Notes under the pieces: generated by a model | The model's input: only the letters and a program-made list of their open reading frames with translations | Databases searched by the model: none | What the model was told of the DNA's origin: nothing | NCBI RefSeq assembly: GCF_000003815.2 | Contig: NC_049995.1 | Span: 5,675,183 to 5,739,182, forward strand | Direction of reading: 5' to 3' | DNA length: 64,000 nucleotides | Source: Branchiostoma floridae | Taxonomy: Eukaryota; Chordata; Leptocardii; Amphioxiformes; Branchiostomatidae | Made by a program: the position numbers and the translations under genes | Shown here: positions 30,635 through 43,520 of the stretch, in pieces | Layout of the letters: every line of letters starts with the position of its first letter | How positions within the stretch are numbered: position 1 is the first letter of the stretch

Positions 30635-33600
30635 TTTGGCGGCACTGTTCCTTTTCTGGAACCCTCAAGTTGTCGGAAAATATAATAAGCAAAAAATAAG
30701 GCAAAAAAAATCGCCCAAAAGACGTGTAAAACAATCCGGAACCTATCCGCTGCTTGCGAGTTGACAATAGTACTGACAGTAACAAACGCGTACCGCACAG
30801 ATATCACGTTCAGCACCAAGGACAGGTCTGCAATTTTTCACTAGCGTGCGGAATGCGTATTCCACGTTGTATTTGTGCCGTATTCGGGACAGCACAGTTC
30901 ACTTAAACAACCAGTTACAGTCCCCTTTTTTTGCTTGATGACGTGTTGAAACAATCTAAGCGTAATGTTAGATTTTTAGACGTGGGATTGAATGTTCAGT
31001 TTGGTGACTACGGTGGCCGACAAGTACACATTCCCACTCCTCTGCTTTACCTGCGCAAAACCTTTGCTTGTTATTGCACGACTTGCAAGGCAAGGTTGAA
31101 CACAAAGAAAATGGTATAACTGGGAATTCTTTATTATTGCTCTTTTAGATCTTTGCTTTTGGCTTCACTCATTTATAGTATCAGTTTTACGCAGATCCGA
31201 TAAGATAAGATACGCCAAATAGCAATAACTTAAGCAACTGGATATGATTTTGGAAACGCTCAGACGTTTCAGGCAGAAGTCACTACCTTTCGCCAGTGAC
31301 ACTGACAGTTTTTTTCCGGTGTTTTTGTTTTATTTACAATTTACGGCATATTTTTTCCTCGCCTTCCAGCTTCTCTTAACAGTATAGAGGAAAAAAATTA
31401 GGAGAAGAAAAGTTATGCGCACGCGGGTATCATCATATAATCAGTGTGACCTTAATCTTTTTCAAGGACATGTGTTCTAACTACCTCACGTGTTCCACTT
31501 AACCTCAGGTCACTGACCTCTGCAAATGAACATGAATGACGTTACATAACAGGGCATCTGATTAGCTGAGTTAAAAGCCCCAGTATTGAGTTAAGTTAGC
31601 TGATACCACACTAACACTAACTCAGTTAGTCTGGACTTATTCTGTCGACTGTCTAAAATCGTTTCCAGTTCGGAGCTTCGTTCATACATTGACGCATATA
31701 CAAGTCTTTATGACTTGCAGATTGATATTATTTTGGCTTAGGCCGAAGGCGTATTTTTTTGTTAGACAACCGGAAAGCACAATGTATTTCCCGAAAACTT
31801 TAACTGAGCTATAAAAAGTGTCAATACGCATTTCATACGGACTTGATGAATATACGCACAGGTGTGAACGGGACCTAACATAAGTACTACCGTTTTGCTT
31901 CAAAATTGTAATAGTTATAAGTACAAAAATTGCAATAATTTTAAGTACGAAACGATGCACAAAGCCATACTTTCATTGCCTTGTTCTTCTAGTTCATTCT
32001 AATGACACTAAAATGTCACTCTAAACGTCCGGAATTAATATCTGTATCTTGTTCAACATTCTGAGAGATTGATTTGTTTTTTATATTGTTTATCCTACTT
32101 AAACCTATGTAGAATTGAGAAGTATCCATCTTATGCTAGATCAGCGTTTTGGCCTGAAGGCCACAAGCCGATGAAATTGGACCAAACTTTCGTTTTAACG
32201 TCGTTAGACTTCTTTATTATGAACCAGATTAAACTAGTAATTAGTTTAACCTCCCTATTCTCCTGCGGTGATTGTCCCTCCCCCCAACTGGGGCACAGAC
32301 ATCTCTGACGTCATCAAACAATGGGTGCCCCCCTCCCACGGTCAGTAGCAATCTTCATAATGGATCCACAGAAAAAGAACTGATAAAGATCAAAGAAACC
32401 TCAGAAGTTAAGCCTGTTATAGACAAGAAAGAAAAGGGGGTGGGGTAGATCGCTATTATAAAGAAAAGGCTTGCTTATTGTTTGATTTCTATACATTTGC
32501 GTGTTTTGAAATAATCACACTGGAAACCACATTGCATTTGTCCTTGAGCTTTGTTTGAGAACGTCCTAAGTATACAATTTAATTTGAACTGTAATTTCCA
32601 ACACAGAAATTGGACTACCGTCCTCAGCTGCTTATGTGACGCCACGCTTTAAAAATATTGAAGAAAGCCTATGGCGGCCCTCGTCTTCCACAACTGTCGC
32701 CTCTTATCTTATGACAGTAAACCGTTTGGGAAATCTTTCTCAATTTTTAATTCATTCTAATCTAATATCTTTCTCTGGGATAAGGCTAAAATGGGTCCCA
32801 TTCACCACGAAAATATAAATGTCGATTCAAGGAAAGTTTGTCTTACTCCAAGTGTTATGAACCTTTTGAAATGACCAATTTCGGCCGTTAAAAACCGTAA
32901 ACTAAGTCCGATTATTGTCTTTTCGTGAAGATGTTATTTGTATCGCACAAATTCTTATAATTCTTATGTATAACTTGATATTCTTCCGTGGCATATTCTT
33001 TGCGTATTTTCTTAAAGACAAATGTAATTGTGCTATTTAAAATGTATTATTCAGTTTGCACCAGGCCCATTCGAATTCTTTGGTATAGCTGACATACGTC
33101 CATCATTTCTAAGGAACTTTTCAAACATTAGGAGAACCTTGTACCTTGACCTTGGTTCCTTTTCCTTCCCCTTTTGTTTCTTTTCCTAAATTGATTCACT
33201 TCCATCCAGTTGAGGCGTAAAATACCGGTACCCCCGTAGCGACTTTTCTTTTCAAGAAATGCAGCTGCAACAGAAGCGTTTTTCTTTGTCCCCTCATTTT
33301 TGTCTCCTTTAATTAAAACTCCAAAACGGTCGTCCCTTTCATACTAGCTGAGTGGTGACGGTAGAAGGTGGCGTGAGAGGGAGTCATCTTATCTAGAACA
33401 GACGAAAGGGGATGATCTAATAAGACTTGAATGTCTCCCAGTGGCACGGAAAAATGTAGGACGAATATCAAGAGATAGACTTAGGTCATCTAAGGACACA
33501 AGACGGTCAGAACTCCCTCCAAGACAACTTGAATATTGTATTCTTAATTTCTTACTGTATTTCTTTAGTTTTCTTTTCTCAAATATATGCTTGCAAATCT

Positions 33601-34625
33601 AGTTTGACTGGAATTGTCTTTCAGAAAAGGTTTTCCGCGCTAACGAGCACATGTTGAACAGTCTACTGCAGTTCACTTGAGATCCGCTAGGACTCTACTG
33701 TCCGACCTCTGAAACCGCACTGTTACGATGACCTGTCTTTGCCGTAAGAAATTTAGGACGTAGCCATTTGTGTGGTACAACGTCATGGCACCATATACGT
33801 ATATATGGTAGTCAGCGATACATTATGGACATGGGAAGGGCCGTATTACATATGGTTGGTGGTATATAGTTTTAGTTGATCTATTTTCAGCTCATTCGTT
33901 CATCGACAAAATCGGCTCCAGCAGTTCTATAAAAGCCACCAAAAGCCCCAAGAGCTATCAACAATTCAAATATCACGATCGTAGCATGTCCAGAACTCGA
34001 GATATCAAACTAGGAAGTTCCGCTGCAGTACCGTAACAAACCACTATGGGGCCCAAAAACTAATCATTTCAAAATCTCATCAAGACCTACCCACATACAA
34101 AGTATCGATACAATCCATCCAGGCCTTATGGAGTTATACTGTTTATCCACATACATACAAACGCTATCAACCTTCTAATTTTTTTCTTTTATATATATGA
34201 TTCAGTATTTGACGGGTCGGGTATATTCAAAGGGAAACATGAAGATGATGCATTTACGGGCGTTTCAATGAAGTATTCTCAAAGAGTGTCTTATAAATAG
34301 TATACTTGAAGAACGTCTCAAGAAAATCCCTATGAAGAATGTCAGAAGATAGATGCACTAAGATACTAATCAGACCCACGCGCCTGGAAGTAAGTTTATG
34401 GAATGTTGTAAAGAAACATAAGACGTTCCATAACAGTCTTAAAAGCACTCAGAATATTCCCCAATAAGTAGATTTATGGCATATTTTGGAGATGCAATCT
34501 TGTGGACCATCTTTACCCCTGAACTGAGGACACCTGAGGACACGACACTTTACCTGTGCGCCAACAGGTGCTATCTCTATTTGTTCCGCATAGCCAGTAC
34601 ACCGTCATAAAACGTATCACACCAG
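30635..34625. other. Repeat-poor non-coding stretch
   Basis: No mobile element boundary, exon or RNA gene was recognised. Only short ORFs occur. Local GC content varies and GTCTTA-type words cluster at 33380-33500 and 34250-34440. Confidence 0.45.
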
Positions 34626-34839
34626 TTTTGTACAGTACGTAATCTCCAAGCAGATCCTACGATGCCATATAAGATAGTATCAAAGCTGGCCAAGGGGTAT
34701 AGACGGCCGGCCAAAGTGAGTCAGATGGGCACCGGTGTATACACACTCCTAGGCGCTAGGCCGGCTTCACTCCTCCGACAGCTTTTGATACTATCTTATG
34801 CTACTGTAGGATCTGCTTTGAGATTACAGTACGTACAAA
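34626..34839. mobile_element. Long-TIR MITE (about 214 bp)
   Basis: The left arm reads TTTTGTACAGTACGTAATCT, CAAGCAGATCCTACG and ATAAGATAGTATCAAAGCTG; the right arm is the inverse, CAGCTTTTGATACTATCTTA through GTACGTACAAA, giving arms of about 60 bp. The centre has an internal GGCCGGC ... GCCGGC pair. A half copy is found at 38388-38448. Confidence 0.75.
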
Positions 34840-34968
34840 CTGTATGTAACCGGACTGTAAGATTTGATCTACTCACACTGGAAATAGACTCTACTCTTTT
34901 CGTTAAGTGTGATATGGGTGTTTATAACGTGCTCGAGTTTTGGCTATCCCCAAACGGGGGAACTCTGG

Positions 34969-35500
34969 GTTAAGTTACGTCTTATCCGAGGGACGTCCCT
35001 AACCGAAGCGTGGCACTCATATCCACCCGCAGGGCTCGAAATACCACCTGCATATGCAGGTTAGTGCAGGTGAAATTGGAACTGTGCAGGTATTTCTGGT
35101 GTCTACCTGCACCTAACCTGTACTGGTCCATGTACTGGGTTTTATACATAAATGTCCTATGATGTAGATGTATGTGGATTGTTATTATCTGCCTTGACTG
35201 TTACCACCTATAAAGAAAATAGCAATCGTTCCTGAACAATTTTAGTATGATCCATACTTCCTAAATTCAGATTGGTGCAGGTAAAATTTGTCTGGTACAG
35301 GTAATTTTCAGTGTTACCTTCACCGGTGCAGGTATGCAGAAAAAAGTATTTCGAGCCCTGACCCGTGTCGAGTGATAAAATAGTTGTTAAGTGCCTTTCC
35401 TTAGGTCACACGATTTAGGCCTGTTATGGATTCGAACCCTGGACCTTTAGATTCCAAGTCAACAACCCTGTCCTCAAGACTACCTCTCTACCTCGCCTTG
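34969..35500 (-). mobile_element. SINE on the minus strand, split by a hAT-like MITE
   Basis: On the left are CTTATCCGAGGGACGTCCCT and AACCGAAG; after the MITE (35030-35360) come AGTGCCTTTCCTTAGGTCAC and GATTCGAACCCTGGACC, the complement of a tRNA B box (GGGTTCGAATC), then CTTGAGGAC-like A-box sequence in reverse. The two parts are contiguous in SINE order once the MITE is removed. Confidence 0.65.
35030..35360. mobile_element. CAGGG-TIR hAT-like MITE (331 bp), inside a SINE
   Basis: Same family as 3439 and 11546: CAGGGCTCGAAATACC at one end and GTATTTCGAGCCCTG at the other, with ACCCG duplicated on both sides (35025-35029, 35361-35365). It is inserted in a minus-strand SINE. Near 35180 it reads GGATTGTTATTATCTGC, the uninterrupted version of the target used by the 2.1-kb element at 11.7 kb. 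Confidence 0.88.
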
Positions 35501-36480
35501 ACCTGTCTGAAAGGAGGGGACATTCCATTAGAGGACACATCAAGGTCATCCCAGGTCACACACACAAGCCTGTACAGACGACAAGCGATACTTGGATAAA
35601 CTGACTAAAATACGACCTTCCATAAACTTTATGTCACATCTATGAAACGTATGCTATGCGTTAAACATTTGCCGATAGATAGATGTGCATATGTGTGTGT
35701 GCATGATTATTGTATCAGTATTTAATTCAATGACGAACATTTGATACAATAACAACATCCTTGAGTTGCTTTGTGCAGTTTCAAGGTCAACTTAAAGAGG
35801 TTCTAGTCCACAAATGTGTTCTCAAGAAGTGTATACGTAACGCTCGTTATGGTCAGTCATTCTGTGTTCCGTAATTGTTCTTGCATGGTAGATTACATTG
35901 AAAATGTCAAAATTTCGACTCAGCGAATTTTGGGCGACACAGACGACACTGAGACAAATAAATCATGTGGTAACCCTTTTACGACCCCCCTTAAGGTACC
36001 ATAAATCTTTAAGACTAAGCAGCGACCGCTCTTTTTATCCCCCTTAAAGGATTATTAAGCAATCAATTACTTAAGAATTGAAGAGCACCTTATACTGGAG
36101 TATTTACTCTACCCAGGTGTAAGATTTACGTTAGATTAGGCTTTGAAATCTACAAGAAGAATCTTCTTGAAAAAAAACTGTCATGGTTTAAAGAAAAATA
36201 TCACTATTTGCACTTGCTTTGTTGTGTCAATACTATATATTTAACACAACATGACAGCTAACACTGTAAACTTTTTCAAGATCGGTGACTCTTTTGTTTG
36301 TGATTGACGTTTCACGTTCAAAGCCGTCAGTCGTTAACTGTTTCTTTTCTTTTTTTCGAAAAGTACAGTAAGCAAGTCATTTGTTCAGGGTTTGAAAGAC
36401 TCCGACATCTATTCTATGGCTTGAGAAATGGATCCATAATTGCGGTACGGATTAGCGAACAAAACGTAGAACTCATGGAG

Positions 36481-36778
36481 GCAACAAAAGACCAGGATGC
36501 TGGTAAACTTCTCTTTAGAAAGAGACGTTGAATGATATTTTTCTAATAAATGCTCATGTTCGTTTGTGGACTTGAATATGTGCTTTTTGAACAAGCTTTT
36601 TGACTTACTTCGATAAAGAAAAATCGAAAGCAACAAAAGACCAGGATGCCGGTAAACTTCTCTTTAGAAAGAGACGTTGAATTATATTTTTCTAATAAAT
36701 GATCATGTTCGTTTGTTGACGTGAATATGTGCTTTATGAGCAAGCTTTTTTACTTACCTCGATAAAGAAAATCAGTTT
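36481..36778 (+). repeat. Tandem duplication, 149-bp unit, two copies
   Basis: GCAACAAAAGACCAGGATG begins at 36481 and 36630. The shared unit goes on through CTTCTCTTTAGAAAGAGACG, TTTTTCTAATAAATG and TGAATATGTGCTTT to CGATAAAGAAAA. About ten differences are visible. The paired ORFs on either strand here arise from this duplication. Confidence 0.85.
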
Positions 36779-37479
36779 GAGTTTAATCAAGTCAGTTTGA
36801 GCGATATTATGGTAAACACGAATTCATTTGACACAACTTGGAAGTACACTTTATTTTTCGCTGAACTGTCTACTAGACTAAGTATTCCCCGATCCTCAAC
36901 TGGTCTTGTGACTTGAAGGGCAAGGTCGCGCGTCCTTCGTACGACAGGTTCGCGACAAATCGACGAATGATTGAAGACATTCTTACGACAGTTGTCTATG
37001 TGTCGTGCGAACTTCATTTTTCTTGTGATGGAATTTTTTTGTCGTAAATTCCTCTAGACTGTCAGGTCTTTTATAGCCTCGCTGAAACATGAAAAACGCA
37101 CAACGATTGTCGAAAATGATCTGTATTGGCACATACTCAGTCGGCGTAAGACGCTGTGCTGAATCCAGTTAGCTACAATACTAGAAAATGAAGTTCCTTG
37201 TAAAGTTTCTTTGAAGCAAAAATATCTGAAGAAAATCGTAAATGGTAGGAACTAAGAGAGGTAAACTTTCACACGGTTGCAAGCTGTGTCTCCGAAAATC
37301 GTGAGAATATCTTTGTTTGCGGAGTAAATTCCTAATCCACAAATAAACCAAAAAACTATTTCCTCTAGTCTTATCTACAAGTCGCAACAGATAGGTTACA
37401 TTTCTATCAGCAGTTCTGATAAACCAGTAACCATATCTACAGTCTGATATTTTCTTTGTCCCCAAATCGTATCACAAGC

Positions 37480-38387
37480 AAACACGGGACACCTGATTAC
37501 CCCCAACGTTGTCGCAACATATCCGCACAACCTTTAGGGCGAGCGCTGCTAGAGTGAGTGTCATATGGCTCGTTTTACATTGTAAAAACCCCTCGGATTA
37601 CTTCTTTTTATCCCTGATGTTTACGTAGGCTGTAATGAGTCCGTAATCGCAAATATACGTTTATGGTGGCCGCGATAACTCGCCATTCTTTCTCCGATTC
37701 CCCGGTGATTTAAGCCGTTAATGAGAGATGGGTTGTTCTTACAGCTTCTGGAGTGAACAATATGCCATAAATTAAACCCTTCAGGTGGGAGGCTCTTGGT
37801 TTAGGAATTAGTCTTGGACACAAAGGAGTGCAGCAGGTGAAAGAAAAGCATGTGTGTGTGTCAACACGTGATGCGCACAAAAGGAAAGTCTTTCAACTTT
37901 CCGTTACTTTTTAACGGTCATTCGGGCGAAGCCGCATGCATCCAGGCATGTCCGCGCCACCATCACAATGTAGTAAGAACGGGAAACGAACCCCTAACCC
38001 CTGGTGTGATGAGCTAGTACAAACGTGCTCACCCCCGTGTGTCTTTTACTGTATCTTATCAACAACAGAAGTTGTGCAAATAGCCCGGTTGTTTCCCGAC
38101 CGTAGTTAGTTTGTCGTTAGGCGGGTTGGTGATTTGGCGAGCTGCCCGGAGTGACTCAGTTCGTTTGTTCGGGACGAGTCGGGGCAACGCAGGGTAGTTG
38201 GGTTACCTGGGACCGGGCTTTCTTTGGTAGATCTTCATATCGTTGCTGGGTCAGCGGGTAGAAAAGAGCGGTGTACCTGCCACACTGCCCCCCGGTACCC
38301 TCTCGACCTCCGCCCGGCTGGGTTTCAAGCGTGGGGCCATGCAGGGCAGTGGCGGTGGCGAATGAAACTCCTCTGACGCTAAACTCT
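37480..38387. promoter_or_regulatory. Candidate regulatory island
   Basis: This stretch is richer in CpG than its surroundings and free of recognised repeats. Within 37640-37790 are TTTATGG, GTTAATGAG, ATAAATTAAA and CAGGTG, words fitting homeodomain and E-box sites. Such motifs occur by chance, so the call rests mainly on the compositional contrast. Confidence 0.25.
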
Positions 38388-38448
38388 TTCCCAAGCTTAT
38401 GATACTATCTTATGCCACCTCACAATCTGCTTGAAGATTAGTAACACG
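38388..38448. mobile_element. Solo arm of the 34626 MITE
   Basis: TGATACTATCTTATGCCACC, AATCTGCTTGAAGATTAGTA and ACACGTAC correspond in order to the right arm of the element at 34626. No partner arm is present nearby. Confidence 0.6.
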
Positions 38449-39402
38449 TACATGTAGTTTAAACAGTACAAATTCATTCCTGGATTTTTGAAGATGAGCA
38501 ACTCTTTTAAACCGTTACACTTTAATTACAATAGCATAATTATACAGACCACAAGACACTTAAACAGTTACGTTTTATGATTATGCGAGGAATTATGTGG
38601 CAAATGAAATGCTCTCTGTTTGACTATACGTTGCGTCTTGACCAGTGAACTATTTTCCTTTTAGAAAGTGAATCAAAATTGAAGTATACAGTTGCTACAC
38701 CAACGATATGTTTTAAGTTTCCTTCGGTAACGACGTAAGAAGGTCGACCGTTCCTTGAGTTGCTTAAGACTTTCTTTTGATGCAACTTGGAAAACATTCA
38801 ATCTTTTACTCGTAATAGTATGAAAAGATAGAAGGAAGAATGTATGATTTTCTTTGCTTCACAAAAGTGTCTCAATCGTCTCTTTTAAAAGGCACTTGCA
38901 GAGGTAAGAAAGTGACCTTGAAGACTTCTTGCCCTTCTCTTTCTTACGTCTTAAGTTTCCTTTTTGGTCCCGACTTCATTTTGTCCGGGGTGCCTAAAAC
39001 ACAAGACGAGGGGTACAACACGAGCTTAGGCTGGCACAATGGTGGTCCAGCTCCGTTATTTATTGCCAAGCACAAGACAAGGTACAAAAGAGCGAGCTTA
39101 GGTTTCTCTCCGTTAGGGTACAGGTTGGGTTGTGTTTCAGTAGCCCACACGTACTGTTGTAATGTCCCACCCCCTGACAAGGCACGTAGATGGGTAGAGG
39201 GGGTGTTTTAGTACAGCTATGCTTGGTGTAAACATGGGAGAGGGGAGTCGTCGTGTCAAAATGTATCGTGAGGACCCGATCACCTTTTTGTCGTACGATT
39301 GGAGTACGATCGCAAGCTGATGGCATTTCGGGGGATAGTCGTACATATGTGTACATATGCAGTGTACAAGTCAGCTCTCTTGTTATGGAAATGTCTGCAT
39401 AA

Positions 39403-39403
39403 T

Positions 39404-39458
<55 letters not shown>

Positions 39459-39533
39459 AGAGACAGAGAGAGAGAGACAGAGACAGAGAGAGAGACAGAG
39501 AGAGAGACAGAGAGAGGCAGAGACATGTAGGGA

Positions 39534-39594
<61 letters not shown>

Positions 39595-39695
39595 ATACAT
39601 AGAGAGAGTGTGTGTGTGAGAGAGGGACATAGAGAGAGAGAGAGAGAGAGAGAGAATGAGAGTGAGAAAGGAAGACAGGCAGAGAGAGAGAGAGC
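39403..39695. repeat. Compound microsatellite GT / GA / AT / GA
   Basis: GT about 39403-39428, GA and GACAGA mix to 39530, a pure AT tract of about 50 bases at 39537-39586, GT/GA at 39601-39630 and further GA to 39695. It lies just before an assembly gap. All ORFs here are translations of the repeats. Confidence 0.97.
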
Positions 39696-39788
39696 ACCAA
39701 AAACGCAAATAATTCCTCCATTTTGTCATGGAGGTAAAATTATGTTCGTGAGTGTTTGCTCCAGATACTTCACACATGTTTTGTTCTG

Positions 39789-39888
39789 NNNNNNNNNNNN
39801 NNNNNNNNNNNNNNNNNNNNNNNNNNNNNNNNNNNNNNNNNNNNNNNNNNNNNNNNNNNNNNNNNNNNNNNNNNNNNNNNNNNNNNNN
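39789..39888. other. Assembly gap (100 N)
   Basis: Exactly 100 N, a conventional placeholder, between a compound microsatellite and a long TCAC/TCAT tract, so the true length of the simple repeat here is unknown. Confidence 0.99.
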
Positions 39889-40272
39889 TCACTCACTCAT
39901 TCATTCACTCACTCACGCTATCACTCACGCTATCACTCACTCACTCTATCACTTACTCTCTCTCATTCACTCCTTCCCTACCTTACTCTCTCTCTCCCTC
40001 ACTCACTTATTCTCTTGCTTGCTCACTCACTCACTCACTCATTCATTCATTCATTCATTCACTCACTCACTCACTCACACACTCATTCACACACACGCTC
40101 ACTCACACACTCACCTCGCTCATTCACTGACACACTCAATCACTCACTCATACACTCATTCACACTCGCTCCCTCACTCACTCACTCGCTTACTCACTCT
40201 GTCACTCCCTCGCTCCCTCACTCACTTATTCACTCACACTTTCACTCACTCACTCGCTCGCTCACTCACTTC
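39889..40272. repeat. (TCAC/TCAT/TCTC)n degenerate microsatellite
   Basis: About 380 bases of CACT, CATT and CTCT-type tetranucleotides start at the gap edge. All three frames are open but low in complexity. Confidence 0.97.
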
Positions 40273-40274
40273 AA

Positions 40275-42490
40275 TTTTTTTTCTACTTTATATCGATCTA
40301 TCATCATTAAGAACGTGAGAATGTGCTTATATATATCATTACAAGGAAAATGACTTTATCTTTTTATCTGCCCTCTGGTACTGACGAAACAGTCGACCGA
40401 ACAAGGGGGCAACAACCTTTCCTTAAACTCTGATGGATGTGCCTTCTTCTATTATTACCCAGGAATGTGCAGTGGACCATTCAATCATTGAAACATGCCA
40501 GAATATGACGCCAAAACAGTCATCCACTCTGTGTGTAATTTATGACCACCTTAGATGGACAAGATTGGAGTGATATACTCATACGTTTGTAACTTCATCC
40601 AGAAATAAGATGCACAATTCAAATCTAGGGGCATGGTTATCATTTTATTATTAAAACAGACCAGAACACGACGCAAAAAAACGTCAGCTTCTTTGGTTTG
40701 TGAGTGATTTATGACCATATAGTTTGGAGACACATACACATTGTTATTGGCATCCGTCTGTCTCGGAAGACAATGGTAGACAGACAGGGTGGGTTAGGCG
40801 ACCCGTCTGCCTGGCCTGCACGTGCCTTTTTAAGGTGAAGGAGGGATGTGCACTTTCTTCTCTACCCTCTCGTCCTGCAAGGGCAAGAACTGTAACTTAT
40901 GTGTATGTAACGTTACAAACATACACATAAGTTTGTACCATCATCATTTAAGCTGTGTTACGCCGAGGGTGGTTATACCGGCTGTATGGATACAGATCAT
41001 CCAGAAATAAGTTACACAACTAAATGTAAGGACATTGTAAAACATTTTGAAGCCTTTTATGAATGTTTACCAATCATTGTGATCATTACTTTGTATGCGG
41101 CACTCAATAACGTTAGATGAGAAAGTAAGAAAAAAAAGACATGGACAATTTAGCTGCGACCTGAGGTGTGCGGGTCAACTTGCTCTGCTGGAAGCCCACT
41201 TCTTTCTTTTTGAAATACGAATGGAATTCTTATCAAACATTTTGACGATGTCTTCGAAGATTTCATTGCATTAACACTACCCACACAGCTTGAGTCTTAT
41301 CATAGTTCTGCTTCTTGTTTTCTTGCCACTTATCTACAGATTTCCAAACGGACGTCGAATGAAAAGTAATGACCACAGTGATTTGAAATTTGGTGGATTT
41401 TGATGAGATACTTAATACTATATAATTATGCCCCGAAATTTGAATTGTGCACCTTACTTCTTATTGATGAGGGGCAAAACATATTGCTCACTCCCCATAT
41501 GGAATCGTCTTTACATGTACATACGCAATATATAGGCCTTGGCAATATATAGGCCTTGTCACAGCAGTTAATCTTACCGAATAATTCGGTTGACATTCCA
41601 CGTCCATATGGTACTCGTAACTCAAATGGAGCGTTCCAACTGTGCGAGCCAAAACTGTGACCATTGGAAGACAAGTTTTCTGTGATTTATTTGAGTAGAT
41701 GACGTACTGAAATTAATCAAAGACAAAATAGCAAATTCCTTACATTTAACACGAAGTGTAGGAACTAGTAATAGTGTAGCAGTAAATTTGGTTACCACTT
41801 TTGAGGCATATCCAGGCAAGAAATAGTCAGAGCTCTTTTCTTTTCTTTGAGATTTGAAATCGTGTTAGTTTTTGTTTGGATGTTCTCGTGACACGGGGTC
41901 ACTCTGGTAGTTGAAGGGGGCGGAGAACTTAAATCCATCCCCGAAATCGATCCTCCGTCCTTTCACGAAAGGTGACCACCTAAAATATATGGAGTTACCT
42001 CCTAATGGCCAACAGGTCTTTGGTGAAGAATTAGCCCCCAAACCGGACACCTCTTCTCATCCCAACAACAAACAAAGCCTATTGTTCTCACTTGTCTGGT
42101 GTAAACGTTGCTCCTTTGTTTCAAGAACAGAAGACAGGTGAAGTGAATACCTGCACAGGTGCGAAGTATTTGGCTTCCTTTGCTGCTTAAGAAAATTTTG
42201 ATGTCCAAAAATAGACGCGTGAATGAGTATGATATTTCTTGACTCTTACCCTACTTCTGAGTGTTTTAAAAGTACGATGTACTGTAGATCATACCCATAC
42301 TTACACACCAATGTATACATATACAGTATCATCGTAATGCGAATATATATCTTTAATTGAAAAATAAAAATGAAGATATGATTTTCATGCGCTAAAATGA
42401 CATCTTCTTTCATGTGTCGTTTCTTAATCGTTGACGTTATGCATGTACTTAAATTTGATTCGAAGCCAACGAACGTCACGGCTTTTTCCA
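40275..42490. other. Non-coding, no gene recognised
   Basis: No exon or element is resolved. A nearly palindromic TTATGTGTATG / CATACACATAA pair lies at about 40898-40929. The ORF pair near 41870-42140 shows no motif. Confidence 0.45.
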
Positions 42491-43520
42491 ATCAATCGGA
42501 CGATTTAAATAGAATATAAGGAGACCGGAACTCGCCTTTGACGGTAGTTTACATTATCGGGGCGGTCCAGGTTGTTTGGTAACGTATTCAGGCCCATTGC
42601 GCCATATCCTGCCGGACACACAGAATAGGAGATTGCCGGCCTTTGTGTTGCTGACCATCAAAGCGATTTCTCTAATCGCTTGGTAGAAGCAAGGTTTGGC
42701 AGGTGCCACGGTTGTGTGTTTTCTTCGGTTGTTTTGTCAGGGATTTTCTAATTTTTTCGTCACCGAGGATTTAAAGGATTTCGCCGGCGTTCCGAATGAG
42801 TGAACAGCGTACGGAGCGGCCGAATGACTTGTAGTTATTCTAACGTTACGCTTCCGAGCGAGAGAGTCGGCCATCTCAACCGTTCTGACTTCCTTTGGTA
42901 AATAGTTCGGTAAACTTTTCACGCTGTCGGCCTGTGGCCGGTCACTCAGTCGGTTCCGCGTTTGTAGAAAGAGTTGACAGGTCCAAATTTATTGAGCCGT
43001 GCCCGATTTGACATATTCGGACCGCGCCCTGCTTCAGTGTAATAGTGTCATGGCGACAGGTGCAGGCACTCTAGCCAAGCACAGACCCATCCGCGGTCAA
43101 AATGTCTAAAAAACCTAGCCTGACCAGCTTGTACTGTGTGTATAAAAGGTGGGTTGTTTGATATAAACTGCCGTGAACGCAGTCAGAACTCTTGTGTGCC
43201 GTGCCTCTGTGTGGTGTGTGGTTTTTGGTGTCTTCTTTGTGTGTGACCATACTTTCCCTCGGCGTCCTGCCCAAAGAAAAACAACAAAATGGCGTGTGTC
43301 TTAGACCGCGTTCCCTGTCCGAAAACGGACGATTTCTCCACACATTTACGATAAAAACGAGTCCCTATACCTCCCGCAACGTCTTTCCCGCTGCTAATTA
43401 TATCAGGGTGTCCAGAAATGAGAGTTTTCCTCAGTTTCTTAGAAAATGGACGACAATTCATGGTAAAAATCCAAGATGGCGGCCCTTTGTTCCACGCAGG
43501 AGTTAACAGGTGTCAGAGAG
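42490..43520. promoter_or_regulatory. Candidate regulatory or promoter-like island
   Basis: A CpG-richer, repeat-free stretch with GGGGCGGTCC near 42559, several CCGG and CGGCC words, and AGCGATTTCTCTAATCGCTT, an inverted pair at 42661-42680. AAGATGGCGGCC at about 43470 contains a YY1-type core often found near animal transcription starts. No associated exon was recognised. Confidence 0.25.

Noticed and set aside
34626-34839. Bidirectional promoter or terminator hairpin
   Set aside because: The 60-bp arms and a solo arm at 38.4 kb show that it is a MITE.
39060-39777. Long ORFs on both strands (up to 176 codons)
   Set aside because: They are translations of GT, GA and AT microsatellites, with Leu-Ser, Tyr-Ile and Arg-Glu runs.
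39589-40353. 254-codon + ORF
   Set aside because: It spans 100 N and a TCAC/TCAT tetranucleotide repeat, and no real sequence supports continuity.
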